Source of the DNA: Anthostomella pinea
Lineage: Eukaryota; Ascomycota; Sordariomycetes; Xylariales; Xylariaceae
Direction: 5' to 3'
NCBI GenBank assembly: GCA_963556695.1
Contig: CAUWAG010000008.1
Coordinates: forward strand, 1,426,001 to 1,490,000
Length of the DNA stretch: 64,000 bases
Shown: in pieces, positions 23,876 through 37,080 of the stretch
Position numbering within the stretch: position 1 is the stretch's first letter
Layout: each line of letters begins with the position of its first letter
Notes under the pieces: model-generated
What the model saw: only the letters and a program-made list of their open reading frames with translations
Databases searched by the model: none
What the model was told of the DNA's origin: nothing
Program-made: the position numbers and the translations under genes

Positions 23876-26151
23876 ACGCGTCGGTCGCTTGCTCGATAGC
23901 AACACGCCAGCCCGTGAAACAGGACCTCCGGACATCGCGCGTTGTAGCGAGCTGCGGGAGTAGCCTTCCTGCATACAGCGTCGGGTTGAGTTGCTTGACT
24001 TAAACAGACGTGACCGACCCGATCTGCTCAGTTCAAGTCGCGCGGACTGCCGAGTGGGAGCCTTCTCTTGAATACCGTCTATGCCTGAGTCGCTTGTAGT
24101 CGTGAATCGCATGTTCCGTAACTACATTACCATGACTGAGCCCGAGCTGCCCATCATCTTCAAGACCCGTCATTGACGGCCGAAGACGTGATTTCAGAGC
24201 TGGATGTAAATAGCAGGCTCGCACCGGTACTGGTCCAGCATCGTCGCCGTACTCCGTCCGGCGCAGTGTCCGTCGTCCGTCGGACCAGCCTGAACGGGTC
24301 TGCCTGCGTCCCGTTCGGGCCAAGCATTCCCATCACGGAAGGCGCTCATGTGTCCATTGGGCAAACATCTGCACATGTAACTTATCGATGCAACCACTCA
24401 GCACCGTACGTCACCCAACCTATGACGGGAGTCCATACCCTCAAGCTCATTGCTCACTGGCACAAAAGACCTTGGCGGGGCGTGGGAGACTACTGTACGC
24501 GGACCGCCGTGGGGGTTACGTACAAGAGAAGACTGGTCGCAGTTCCGACAAGGTAATAAGCTGTTGCATCAGTCAAAGAAAGGAAGAAGCTGGGAAAGAA
24601 AGGGGTTCAGTCCGCGCTGCCCACAGAATCATGAGAGATCTCTAATGGGGGCGGGATCTAGACGGTCCGTTGCGTCGACTTGCAGCTAGGCATAGCTCCC
24701 GTCGATCAACATCCTGTTCGTGACATGTGGTTCGGGTCTAGAGCCACTAGCAATTGAATGACGATGATATCATTGTACGTTCTCGTGAGGTACGTGAGAA
24801 ACTATGGCGGCGGGGACCTTGACAGGAACGAGGTCAGAACCGCTATCGTGAGGTGGTCATGTCCACGCGTGGCAATATGCCAATGGAAGCCAAGCAAGCA
24901 AGCAACCAAGCAATAAAGACACGGAGAAAATGTGACCACGAAGGCATGTCGGGTGCTCATAGCGCGACCCAGCTGGCCGTTATTCATTAGAGATTTGCTT
25001 GCTGCCAATAATCTTGATTAGCAACGCTAATTGCGATGACATGTGCGCTGTGAAGATCCGGACCATTTCGCAGGGCGCGTGCAGGCCGTCGCGTGGCAAG
25101 AGGAACGGATTGATGAGCATGGTGATTGTCAGGGGAGAAACCCCCGATCCGCCGTTCCGAAGAGCTGGCGTCAAACCTGCCTGCCTGTCAGGCTGTCAGT
25201 TTCTTTCCCAGTCCTCCGGGTTGGGACGCCAATCAGTGATCACACTGGTCCGATGGTTGCCCCTGACCTGAGCCCTGTAGATCTCTTTTTGGGTGTTCCG
25301 CGACAGCCTCAAAGATATTTCTTATGATCGTGCCCCTCTGTTGTTACAGGCATCATCGATCATGAAGCGCAGTATCTTGCGCCTGCGACAGCTTGGGCAA
25401 CATGCTTCAGCTGGCAGCGGGGCACAAGATTGTACGCGCAGCATCCCAGTCGGGCAATCAAGTCGAATTCGGCATGACGCTCCCAAAAGACGTTCTAGCG
25501 TGCGACCGGAGTCCATCCGGAAGAGTGCCGCGGGCCCCAGCGACCCCGTTGGCTGGGTGTGAACCATGAACCATGAACCATACCCAATAATGCAATTTCC
25601 CTCCCCCTGTAAGTTCTGAACCGTGGACTAAAACTGACTTCACCTGGTTTGAAGAACGGCGTCTTGTCTAGACACGACCATGTTGACGCCTGTGTTTCAT
25701 CCGATGGTCCAGACGGCTTTCTCGCGATGGTACTGGTTGGCCGTGATGGACGGTCCTGAAGGCCTCCGAGTAGCTTTAAGCTGTTACCGGTCACCAACAG
25801 CCGGCATGAACCTGTCGCTTTGGAGCGGGGCAGCAGCTCTGGCCAGCAAGGCCCTCTGACGGCCTGACCTCGAATCCCGGATCACCACAGTGGCACAGTG
25901 GGGGTGATCGGTCCACAGAACTGACAGAAGCTGCCGGGGTAACAGGCGAGCCCGGCGAGGCAGGGAAACCAGCCATGCCAGCCAAGATTGGGACAGGTCG
26001 ATTCTCCCACACCATGTGTGTTTGCAAGCCATGCCTTCTTGGCACCACTTGCAACAAGCAGCGAGGCGTGAGAGGGGGGCATTCAAACAGATGGTCCGAA
26101 GTATTGGACAATGATAGGCCGTGGATGATACCACTACTTGCTGTCCTCGTT

Positions 26152-26180
26152 CGAGGGGTTCGAGGGGTTCGAGGGGTTCT
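26152..26180. repeat. GTTCGAGGG 9-10 bp direct repeats
   Basis: Three perfect GTTCGAGGG-type units and a degenerate fourth lie head to tail. They superficially look like tRNA B boxes but have no tRNA around them. Confidence 0.75.
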
Positions 26181-29100
26181 CATCAAAGACGGAAGACCAC
26201 TCTGCTGCTTTGTGGATCGACAGTCCGTGACGAAACAAGTCATATTCTGGAAGTGTCTCCATCAGAGTTAAAGCGCGTTTCCACTTCTGAAGTCTCTAGA
26301 AAACCGGATACTCTTCCTGTAGTGGACGTCCAAGAAAATGCGCTCCGTGGGACAAGTGGAATTCCTTGTGGAAGTCCAGGGTCCAATGCATTGATCGCTT
26401 CGCCGTCGTGGAAGACCGACGTTAATTTTCGGAATTCGCAGGAATCCTTATCTCTGGTGATCCCGAGAATGAGATTATTGGATGAAATTTTTTCAACATT
26501 GTCAGATACGGGCGTGTCAATGGGATGCTGATAGCTCATAGCTGGCTGGCATGGAGGATGATGATGCGTCTAGACGCGCCTCGGCAGCACTATTTTTGAG
26601 CATATGAAGACCATCCTCTTGTGTGATACGCGTCTTTCTGGTGCCTGGAGCTGTTCGGGCATGCTGTTCAACGCCATGACTTTCGAGTTTCGAGACCCCT
26701 CACTTGGAGAAGGTGGTGCATCAATGTTGCTTGCCCCGCGTCCACTTCGTCAACCCCTCCAACAGTCGTCAAGTCAGCGATCCCGTGTAAGTGAATGTGT
26801 CGTTGAGAAGTTGACGGAAAGGTACGGTAATATCCCATAAGCAGTGACGTGATCTAATCTCCATGGACGGAGAGGGTCGTCAATAATGATGGTGTGAACG
26901 TACCCAGTGTCGGTCAGATGTCTCGTGTTTGAAGTAATAATCGGACATTCCGAACACCTGGAAGTACCCCAGCTCTTAACTGGTATCATGAAGTGGGGTT
27001 GTCCCGCGCTCAATCTCATGTCGTACGGTCGAGATGTGGCATACCTAGGTACACATTGTGGCATATGTGAGGGAGCATGGCTTTGCAGCCATGGATTGGA
27101 GATGGGATATTTCTCGAAGCAACAGCCTCACTTTGGCATTGCAGGAGTCCCGTTATGCTGCATGATGGGGACGACCGTTGAACAAACTGTCAGCCAGTTA
27201 TTCGTCCCGATTTCAAGACAGCATCCACTGGCTGCGAACTGCATATTGGCGTTGGGAGCAGCTGCTCGCTTGACGCCTCTTGTGAGTCTAGCCCCCTTGG
27301 GGCCATCTCAGGATAAATAGGAGAAAACTAGAATGACATACCTTGTGATATTAGATGGCCACTGCGCTGCAGAGGCACTCCCATGATAGAGATCGGACCC
27401 GACAAGTCGCGGAGATCTATTAATACGCACGACACGATGCTGGGATGGGTGATGATCCAATCTTCTAGAAACTCGCTAGAGCCTAGAAGCTGCCAGATTG
27501 GGGTACTCACAATGAAACGACACCGTCGACGCGGGGGTCTGCCGTGAGGGTCTGGACTCTGGAGGAACACTGCGAACAGTTGAATGCCACCAGACGACAG
27601 CATCAATGCCTGTTTACATGTAAGAAGTCAACAACCCCGCCTGTTCTGCCGTGGGCCATCTGCACCCGACTGGTGATGGCTTCTGGTCACCCCCGGCCGC
27701 GATACCGAAAAGGGGGCTGGGATTGGAAATGCTCCAAGCCCTGGAGGCGGCTGGAGTCGGACTGCCAAGTGCCAACATTGAACTGGATTGCTCTACTATC
27801 CACAACCAATTTCTCGTGATTGGCATGCAGGTGCACACTAGGCCCGAAGGGGGACGTGTCGCTGCTTTTGCGCGATGCTATTGGTACCTAGGTAGTGGGA
27901 TTATTGAACTTACAACGCGGACCGGTCACGGGTAACGAACCGTGCCATCCGTGGACGCCGTCCCATTCCATTCCCATGATGAACGTGTGATGAAGAGATG
28001 CGTTTGCGCCTTTGGTCTTTTTAGAGTGCGATGGCGAGCGGCAAAAGGAGGAATTGGGTCACTGAAGTGCATGTGCTGCCACACTCCCCTCCTCCGCTGC
28101 CCCCCTTCTGTGGCACTGTGGCTCGAAATCACCTTCAATTTGACTTTCATTGTTCATGCCGGCTCCCCCGCTTCCCCTCTGCGTTAAGGTACCTTGCTGG
28201 ACTTCAAATGCAAGCTCACCAGCAAGCTCCAGGCACTTTCAGCTCCAAGGACCAACTGGAAACCGGTATATCCCCACTTTTCCCAATATTAGACCCGACA
28301 CCTCCAGAATCATCCATTTGATGCATCATCATCCGTCAGCCTGTTCTCCTTCTCCGAGCTCTCTCCACTGTAAGGCAGCTTTAGTAGACCGCACGCTTTA
28401 TCTCTGGACTTTGCATCGCCAGATTCGCGTGAGAAGACAAGAACAATAGCGGTGAAGGAGCATTCCCTTGCTCTTTAACCTCGTCAGTCCCCTATCTTGC
28501 AGCGCATACCGCCTCGTGGTACAAGCTTTGAGAGGGGCAAGAAGGTGCCTTGTAGGAACACGTAGCTCAATCCCAGGGCTGCTGCCAGGGGAGAGGCACA
28601 GTAGCGAACCCACCTGAGTGCACCCCACCTCCGCTCAGCTGGGCCTAATCCTAATTCTGCCCTTGGATCGAGCCACTTCTTTTCCCTCCTCCGTCCTCCC
28701 CCTCGCTCCCTCGCTCGCAGGCCACGAAAGCCACCCACCAGTGCCACCGCCGCCCACCACGAGCCACCAAACTGAGGCCCGCATTCTCCGTTCCCTTCCC
28801 GCAGCGCTCATCATCAGTCCAGTGTCGCTGTACCGGGCCCGTCGCGTATTCTTGAATTGGCAAGATACCTAGGTACGTCTGGTGCTCCCCTCCCGCCCCG
28901 CCCACTCTCACGCTCGGGTCACGCGTGGGCACCTCACAGTGTCACTGCACGCACTACACGCACCTGGGCACGCACTGCACGCTGCGCTGCGCTCCTCTGC
29001 TGTCTGCCCCCCAGCACTTCAATTTTACCTCCCTCTTTTGTCCCTCCTCCTCCCTTCCCCCTCCTTTTTTTAATCCAGCTTTCTGCATTTCCTGCCCATC

Positions 29101-29529
29101 AACAACCATCGCCCGACAACCCCTCCTCAACGTCCACCATCGCGCATTGCGACTTCAACCCGTTGTTCACCTGCGTCGCCTATCATTCAGGACGACTGCA
29201 CCCTCTCGGATACCCCGGCGTATCGAGACTAATTCCAGGCTTAGGCCTCACCACCATCTACCCGCCCATTCCATGCTCCGGATATCCATACCAATGACCA
29301 ACTACGTCCAGTCCAGTCAAGAAGACACACTTTGAATCCCACGGGAGTGCGCGTGCGAGCGAGGAGCCAGGTGATCTCAACTATCAGTCTGTGAAAGGGT
29401 CAAGAGCAAGAGCAAGTCTACATATCTCGGAGAGCCGACCGCAGTCGTTGTCTAGTCAAGTCCAGCCGATTGATTCAGAGCCCGCAAATCCATCACCATC
29501 ACCCACCCAACGCGACAATCATCTCCAAG

Positions 29530-32256
29530 ATGCCCGGTGCCAACGTAGCCGTCCTGCCGACCGATGCCGCATCGACTCCGGTCCCCCGCAAGACCTCCGC
29601 CACGCAACCAGAGCGCAAGTACAAATGCCAGTTCTGCAACAGGGCATTCAGTCGCAGCGAACATCGAAGCAGACATGAACGGTCGCGTATGTGGCGCGAA
29701 ATCCTTTTCCCCTCTCTTCCACTTCACCTTCCTCTCCACCTTCCCCTCCACCCCCCCTTTCCCAATATTCAACCCCTCTTCATCCAACAACTCGGTCGCC
29801 AATGTTGCGCGCATATGATTTACCCCTCAACACCATGAGTTATGCTGTCTTGTGTCACGAGCTAACTTCAATCGCCACAGATACTAAGGAGCGGCCTTTC
29901 AAATGCATGAAGTGTAGGAGTACTTTCGTGCGACGCGACCTGCTTCTCCGACACGACCGTACTGTTCATGCTAAGGATGGAGGTATACCTCTGCACAGCG
30001 ACGGAAAGCGACGGGCTGGTGGTACCCCCAAGAGTAGAGCTATCGGCGGCCCTTCCAAGTCCATCGCCATTGACACATCGACCTTGAGTGAGCAGATAGA
30101 AGCCAGTAGTGATGGTATCTTCGATGTCGAACACGCTGCTATGCTGGTCGCTGACCTTCATCACAAAGCGACAGCCGCCATGCGCGATGGCAGCAACGGC
30201 AGTCCATACGTGCAAAGCCCATCCATGGCATTTCCTCCCAACGGTCCGCCGTTGATGGACCCTGCAGTCTCGTACCCTCCTTCTGCTACTACCGCCCTAC
30301 CTCAAGGGATCCCGTGGGAGTTCATGCCGCAGTCAGTCCCTGAGGCCAAGACACAGTCCGTTGCATCAGCCGGTTCTGGATCCTTCGAGTCCCAACAGTC
30401 CTTTGCTAGTGTGAGTACCGCCCAGGTCCAATCCAGCCCAGTACCATCCGCCCAAGGCCCGAGTTACAATGGTCTGGTACCTGCACTGCAGAATACGATC
30501 AAGTCCCTTGCCCCCTCCAGCACTGGCGCTGCCATACCCGCACAACCTGGTGTACCTCCTCATACAAACTCAGTGGCTGACTCGGTCCAGGCTTCGGCCG
30601 GCTTCAAGGCTCCCCAGGTTCTTAGCGATGACGAGCGCAACTTGATACTGGACAACATTCGAGCACACGACACCGAACACGCCATCCCGGAAGGGTTCCG
30701 TCTTCCCAGTCTCGGCTCGTTGAATCGGTATCTCGCAACGTACTTTGGCCTTTTCCACCACCACCTGCCGTTTCTGCACCCTTCGTCGTTCACCGTGACC
30801 CAAGTGTCTCCCGCTCTCTTGCTTGCGGTGCTGTCAATAGGCGCACTCTATGCTTTTGATCAGGACCAGGCATACATGTGTCACATCGGCTCCAAGGTTC
30901 TGGTCAACCAGTTCTTGCAGAACAAGGAGGAGTTCAGCTCCAGGAAATGCCCACTGTGGACCATGCAGGCTTCGCTTCTTAACATGATCTTCGCCAGCTG
31001 GAGCGGTGACCCCAAAGGGCTGGAGTGGGCTTGTTCCATCAAGAGTCTGTTGGCCAACATGGTTGCTGGGAATCGTTACGAGTTGAAGCTTCGCCAAGAC
31101 AGCCGTGAGGGTTCTTATCCAACCCGATCCGAATGGGTGGAAGATGAGGGATGCCGTCGTACATACTACGCCGTCTACATCTTCTTTGGCCTCCTGACCT
31201 TGACATACAACCACACGCCCGCGATTAGTTTCAACGAGTTTGAGGACCTACAGCTTCCATCGTCGGAGGGGCTTTGGAACTCCAAGGTCACCGATGAGCT
31301 AGCTTGGGAACAACAGCTGAAGACGTCCCCAGGGATTACTTTCATGGTTGCTCACGACAACCTCTTCCAAGGAGAGACACTGAAGTACAGCGCTTTTGCA
31401 ACGCGTGTTATGATCAACGCGTTGTTTCTTGAAGTCTGGTATCACAAGCGAAGCCCCGAGGCTCTACAGGATGTCGTGACGGAATACAAGCTGCGACTGG
31501 CTCTCGAGACTTGGGAGAAATCTCTTGATCTTTGTGAGCCCGAAGCTGACGCAGTCCCGTTGAGCGCGCCTCATAAGGGTCACCCTCTTGTGTTCAACGC
31601 AAAGGCCATGTTCCGCAGCGCCCGTGCTCGTCTCGAAGTCGACCTCAAGGCCGTTCAGGAGGCTCTCCGTTACCACGACCATTACGAAGTCGCTGCCGCT
31701 ATGTCTAACGCACGCGACCGCGTAAAGCGCTCAAGCGAGATGATCAAGGTCATTCAAGAATGCTACAACTGCATCGAGACCGCGGTGCGCCAAGGTGTTC
31801 GCTGGGTGGCTCGAACATCGCCGACAAACTGGAGTATCGAGCACCCTTTGTGCGGCATGGACCTGATGATCACTCTTACATTGTGGCTATACCGTCTGGA
31901 ACACGACGAGGAAGCTGCTACTGATGAAGAGATGGTCATGTACCACAAGATTCGGGCGCTCTTTGAGAAGGAATCCGAAGAGCCCTTGAACTCGCAGCAG
32001 TTGAGCGCGACTGTGGCTCACCTCTGGGGCTCCATGCTGGACGAAGTTGTCGTCTGGGGGTACGTTACCCTTTGCCGCACCTATATTATACATCGGTATA
32101 CTGACTGTTTCTTCCAGCATCACCAGACTCATGGGCGAATCCTTCCGCCTTCACTCTCAAGCCCTCGTTGGCTACGTGGACGATGTCGAGGCATCATCCA
32201 ACGTCTCGACGCCTTCCATGATCTCTCAGGGGGCAGACGAGGAGAGTGTGTACTAA
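29530..32256 (+). CDS. C2H2 zinc-finger transcription factor with fungal-trans domain, 3 exons
   Basis: Exons 29530-29686, 29881-32059 and 32118-32256 give 824 aa. Two consecutive C2H2 fingers lie at about residues 30-80: YKCQFCNRAFSRSEHRSRH, then the classic linker HTKERPF spanning the first intron, then KCMKCRSTFVRRDLLLRHDRTVH. A Ser/Pro/Gln-rich linker follows. The domain of fungal regulators (PF04082 type) begins near LPFLHPSSF and includes LLAVLSIGALYAFD and DEGCRRTYYAVYIFFG. The protein should be a nuclear DNA-binding regulator; the target pathway cannot be read. The first intron is long for this window (194 nt) and pyrimidine rich. The start is chosen because it is the first ATG in frame with finger 1. 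The 5' leader is long and contains upstream ATGs, which could reduce translation. Confidence 0.92.
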
Positions 32257-33960
32257 AACTTTTTACGAGACCCACGATTTCCTTTGTTCATCTCCTTTCC
32301 GACGGCGGGGGGTAACGGTGCAATCTCCTTGCCATATACCTCTTCAGTTTCCTGCAGTCTTTTCGTCGTTACGGATCGGACTGGCGTGGGTAATTGAATT
32401 CGGGCGTCGGTCGTCTTTGCGGTTACGTGTGCATCCAACATCTGCATTCGAGGTCACTGGTCATGAGGGGGTTCTGGAATGGCAAGCTAGGCTCCCCGTG
32501 AAGCTGGTGGAGGGGAAATCCAGCGCAAGATGCGCAACCTAATGTGTGATGCAGGGCTGGCTGGTCCATTCGCGGAACTTCTCTTCCCCATTGTTCTATT
32601 AGCTACAGCACTTGTATCCTTGTTTAATGCTGTTTTGTTCTGGTTTGGTGCTTTTCCTGCTGTTCGTCGTCGTTGTCAGATACCTTGTTCTACATACCTA
32701 CCGAGCATGCCCTTTGTTTGCCCTTATGATTTCCTCACTCTCATTATGTCGTTGCCTTCTCTTTTCTTTAACCTCACCTCTCACGTAATAGAGCTGGCTG
32801 TTGGAGGGTCCCAGGATGGATGTCAGCTTGCAACAAGGAAGGGATTGCGCGCCGCAGATTGATATGTCTTGGCTGTTCGATTAGGACTGTGTTCTATTCG
32901 GATGTATAGATAATTGAGCGCCGTCATCTAATACATCACTTCTCTCCAGCTTCCAGTCTTATCTACTTACATGCATGTATTACTAGGAGTGAACAACCCA
33001 GATCGGTAGATGACCGTCCCGCTAAGCTGGTACAACCTCCCCGCAGCTGGTTGGGCCGGGTAGGAATTGCATTTATATATGTGATTGACCAGCTCACCCA
33101 GCCTCACCCATATTATGCCGATGTCAATATGCTACCATGCATCATGCCTTGCCTCGTGTCATCCCCACAACGAAGGGGGGCAGCCGAGCTGGCCTCGTTT
33201 ACTCAAACCACGACCAGGACACGGAGACCCGCTGCCTCAAACCGCGAGCCCGGAATGCCGCTGGACGTCTACTATGTACGCGAAGCAAGGGGTGAGGGAC
33301 GTTGGACGTTGGAGTCACACGTGTTCATCTGATACTGGGTCTCACGCTTGATACCACTCATTTCTTGTGACACAAGAGTTGTGGCTGACTGTTTCTGACA
33401 GGATGATGCCGGCTCCCTATCTGTTGCTGCGCGTTCCCGGGCCGCTGCCCTATCGACTGATATGATGTGTACTTTTGCTTCCTGGCCCGTCGGCCGAGGA
33501 GGGGAGCTAAGGTACCTTATTTATCTCGTGCCAGCCGGTGCTTGTGCGACCGGCAATGCTCGGGTGTCGTCGTCGTTGTTGGTGGTTATTGCTCTTGCCG
33601 TGGTCGTCGCTGCGCTGCTAAGGTACTGTTATTGCTGCTGCGGTTACTCTTCGTCCGTTGTTCCCTGGGTCTGAGACATCTTACGGAAGTCACTGGAAAG
33701 GTACCTTCCGCTTTATTTCGGTCGTTTGTTGCGTGACGCGGAGCTGTTACATCGGCACACCACATCAGTGGCTTTCTTTTCTTTTCTTTTTTTCTTTTCT
33801 TGGATGAAGTCGTTCGCTCTTTTGATTTTGTAATCACGTCGCTCATTTACAATAGCCTGCGCTTGTATATCGACTCGAGACTCTAGCAGTCTCTCGTTTG
33901 GGGGGTGTCATTTATGATAAGGGCAGGACACATCATCGGGGACGCACCCACCACTCGACC
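32257..33960. other. Intergenic, no gene seen
   Basis: This stretch should hold the 3' UTR of the C2H2 gene and the promoter of the GH16 gene. Small frames only. A C/T tract lies at about 33770-33801. Confidence 0.5.
33770..33801. repeat. CT-rich homopurine/homopyrimidine tract
   Basis: A stretch of T interrupted by single C (CTTTTCTTTT type) lies about 160 bp upstream of the GH16 start. Such tracts are common in fungal promoters. Confidence 0.6.
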
Positions 33961-35227
33961 ATGACTTCAGTGGGGATTCTCAGCCTGTTGGCACTCTTGG
34001 TTGGTCACGCCCTGGCGGATTGCGAGTGCGGATACTTCATCACAACCGGGCCCGACAACACACGGCACGTCTTCACCGACCTGCTGGAGAGCGACTTCGT
34101 CCACGTCGACATCACGGACGACGCGACGGCGACGTACGGGGAGTACGGCTGGGCGGCGCAGGACTTCAACATGAGCACGGAGGCCGCCCACGGTCCGTAC
34201 GGCGAAGCGTTCGCGGCTGGGAATGTGGTGTCGAACGATATCGCCGATAAGGGGGTGTTCAAGGGGGCTGGTGCGAAGGGTCCTGATGCGGGCTTGCGGC
34301 TGTTGGTGCAGAGCGAGACCCGCGATGGGATGGTTGTGAATGCCGGGGTTGCGACGACGGACTTGCATTACTTCTATGGCACTTTTCGCGCTGGTATCAA
34401 GGTCACGGGTGTGGAGGGGACGTGTAGCGCTTTCTTCTGGGTGAGTGACGATCGGATGGACGGGCGATACTCCTGCACGCTTCTTCTCATGCTATGGAGA
34501 CACATGTGCTCACCCCTTGCACTATATCTAGTACCACAACGACACCCAAGAGATCGACATGGAGTTCCTCTCCGCGCAATTCAACAAGACCAACAACACC
34601 TTCCCCGTCAACCTCGTCCTGCAGTCGAAGCAGCAATCACAAGACGACGACGACGACGCGCGCTTCGCCGCCTCCTCAAACACCAGCAACTTCCGCCGGG
34701 TCGACCTCCCCTTCGACCCCACGGCCGCCTTCCACGAGTACCGCTTCGACTTCCTGCCGTCCAGCGTCCTATTCTACGCCGACGGCGTGCAGCTCGCCGA
34801 GCTTGAGGGCCCGGGCGTGCCGTCCTCGCAAACGGGGTCACTGCAGCTGTCGCACTGGAGCAACGGCAACGCGGCGTGGTCCGCCGGTCCGCCGGAGACC
34901 GACGCGGTGACGACGGTGAGTTATGTCAAGGCGTACTTCAACTCGTCGCTTGAGGCGCGCAAGGGGGATTATGAGGCAAGGTGTCCAGCGGCGGTGGGGG
35001 CGGTTTGTGCGGTGCCGGATTATAATGCTAACTTTTTCTTTGAGTATGCGGATGGGGATGGGGTTGCGCCGAATCAGACGGGGGATGGGGGAGCCGGTGG
35101 GAATGGTGCTGGTACTGGTGCTGGTACTGGTGGTGTTGGTGGTGGTTATAGTTGGAGGTGGTCATGGTCGTCGTTGCTGGTTGCGGCGGCTCTTGCGTCA
35201 GGTGTGGGCGTTTTTGGGTTATACTAA
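33961..35227 (+). CDS. Secreted GH16 beta-glucanase-like protein, probably GPI-anchored, 2 exons
   Basis: Exons 33961-34440 and 34532-35227 (intron 91 nt) give 391 aa. The start gives a signal peptide of about 20 residues ending HALA before DCECGYF. The catalytic motif of GH16 is complete: E-I-D-M-E, Glu167 as nucleophile, Asp169 and Glu171 as acid/base. Aromatic-rich strands of the jelly-roll fold surround it (FYGTFRAGIKV, GTCSAFFW, FHEYRFDFLP, LQLSHWSNGN). The C-terminus has a Gly/Thr-rich linker and a hydrophobic end (SSLLVAAALASGVGVF) without a basic tail, as expected for a GPI-attachment signal. Family members hydrolyse or transfer beta-1,3(4)-glucans in the cell wall. An Asp run (about residues 195-199) is an unusual acidic loop. 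Confidence 0.92.
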
Positions 35228-35909
35228 GTTTCCTTTTCGGCACAGGCGTTGGGGGATACAGTCATGATGATTATGAGACTGGCGGCAGTCTGGTTTACTG
35301 GCAGGATGTGGTGGGTGGTTTGCTGTTCGGTCACAACTCTGGTTTTCGCATACCGCGTTGTTTCGCAGACGATACGCTGGCGGTGTACTTGCGCATTCTT
35401 GCGCTGAACATATATATCCTTCGCCAAGGCTGATGATTGGAAAGCCAGGTCTTCCACGATGGATTGTAATCTTTCATTCGAAAGGCGTACTGACGTAAAC
35501 AGCCGTCATGTAGCCGATGCTTTCGGCGTCAACTTCCCACTTGTTCCGCAGGGGTTCCCATACACGGACCCCTTATCTCATAGAAAATCCGTCCCTCATG
35601 AAATTTAACATGACCTGTAGACCCTAGGGTGATAAGATGCACCAGCTTTCTCCAGAATTACGGACCCCATTGACAGTGAAAGGCCGATGAATGGCAAGTT
35701 TCAGTACCTTCAAGGGGGATACTCGGGCCAGTCTGAAAGGAAATGGGCAGAGGGGACGCATATCAATTCTTTGTTGATTGAGAGAATATACCTGCTTGAG
35801 TTCTCTCCCAGAGTCTACCACGTACAGCTTGTCGGATCTCCTCACCACAGCATCTATTAAAATTGCCATTCTCTCACAATTCTGGGGCCAGGCTGCAGTC
35901 ACCGCAAGC
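35228..35909. other. Intergenic, no gene seen
   Basis: Contains the GH16 3' region and the promoter of the APH-like gene. The kinase frame stays open upstream of its ATG to about 35778 without an ATG. Confidence 0.5.
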
Positions 35910-37080
35910 ATGGGCTACGACGAAAACGACGAGACCATCCAATCTTTCTTCAAGCAGCGGCCCACGACCTCAAAGCACGAGTGCGATGACATAGCCGGCG
36001 GCATCGTCGGCAGGGGTGCTGTCATCGAGAGCGTAGACACGCAGGGATCCATGAGCTACACCGTAACGTGCACGACCAAGACGATCATCTCCTTCCGACG
36101 CGTCGGGAATCTCATCGACAGCAATGTCGTGGGGATCTCCAAGGACCTCCATCGAGGACTGGTCCCGTCTGCATCGTATTGCGGCAAGGTAGGCCAGGGT
36201 GATGAGACCCTGACCGCCTACAAAATGACTTATCTCCCTGGCAGGCCGTGCCTGGAGATCTACCCTCGGGTTGCCGAGTTGGATTCGGAAGATGAGGTCA
36301 AATGCGCTACCATGTACAAGCACCTCGCCAGGTGAGCCTTGCCCCCGTCCTATATCCTTAGCCAGCCGACCTCAGGTACTCATAACTACAGATAGGTACT
36401 TCGCACGAACCTGGCTAGCCCCTATGTCGAAGAATTTTGGACGGGAGGCCGCCACGCTCATGGAGAAGGAAGACTTGAAGGACGACGAGGCCTGGTTCCG
36501 TCGCAGGCTGTCCGTTATGGGAGCCGCTCAGGAGAGGTTCCCCTACATCCAGAGCTTCATCGACGAGAGCGAAGAAGACGTCATCCCTGTTCTCTTCGGA
36601 CGGGACTGGCCAAAAGTGCTCACGCACGGAGACTTCTCCAAGCGAAACATCCTCCTAGACCCCCAAACATTCGCCGTCACGGGCATCGTCGACTGGTCGC
36701 TCGCGTCGATCCGCCCGTTCGGCTTGGACCTCGAGCTGCTGCTGGACCTGCGGGGTTTCTCCAACGACGACGACGATGGCGCTGCCGAGTACACCACCAC
36801 GGAGTACACCTGCCACGAGAAGCTGGAGGATGTCTTCTGGGAGGAGTTCTGGGCCCTCGCGGGGGTGGAGGGCGTGAAGAGGAGGTCCCACGTCAAGCGG
36901 GTGGCCATGTTGGCGGCGAAGCTGGACGCGTTGATGAAGTACGGGTTTCAGCTGGAAAAGGACGGAGGCGAGACGGATCGGTTGACTGTGTTTAATGATG
37001 ATATACTCAAAGACCTCTTTGACGAGAAGCCGGGTAAGCGGGAAGATAGCGAAGCGGACCTCAGGGGCGAGGGCGAATAA
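35910..37080 (+). CDS. APH-family (aminoglycoside/choline kinase-like) phosphotransferase, 2 exons
   Basis: Exons 35910-36331 and 36396-37080 (intron 64 nt, acceptor ATAG) give 368 aa. The active-site motif reads LTHGDFSKRNILLD, with His218, Asp220 and Asn225. The metal-binding Asp is in GIVDWS (Asp240). These define the protein-kinase-like APH fold common in large, diverse fungal gene families. N-terminal lobe motifs are degenerate (QGSMSYTV, then LVPSASYCG), as usual for the family. The substrate is unknown; these proteins are seldom antibiotic kinases in fungi. The C-terminus is acidic and disordered. Confidence 0.88.

Larger units (their letters stand above)
19571..29529. other. 9.9-kb head-to-head intergenic region, no gene seen
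   Basis: Divergent starts of the RasGEF (minus) and the C2H2 regulator (plus) bound this stretch. Reading both strands shows only short frames, none longer than about 146 codons, none with a motif, and most overlapping each other. It carries several clusters of short direct repeats and four CCTAGGT palindromes (21943, 27044, 27887, 28868). A pyrimidine-rich block at about 29015-29075 probably belongs to the promoter or leader of the C2H2 gene, which contains upstream ATGs. Non-coding RNA is plausible but not demonstrable here. Confidence 0.5.

Noticed and set aside
26152..26180. GGTTCGA words resembling tRNA B boxes
   Set aside because: They are short tandem repeats without A box or acceptor stem.
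26240..26539. 99-codon minus and 136-codon plus frames on the same DNA
   Set aside because: Neither has a recognisable motif; both strands open over the same stretch suggests chance.
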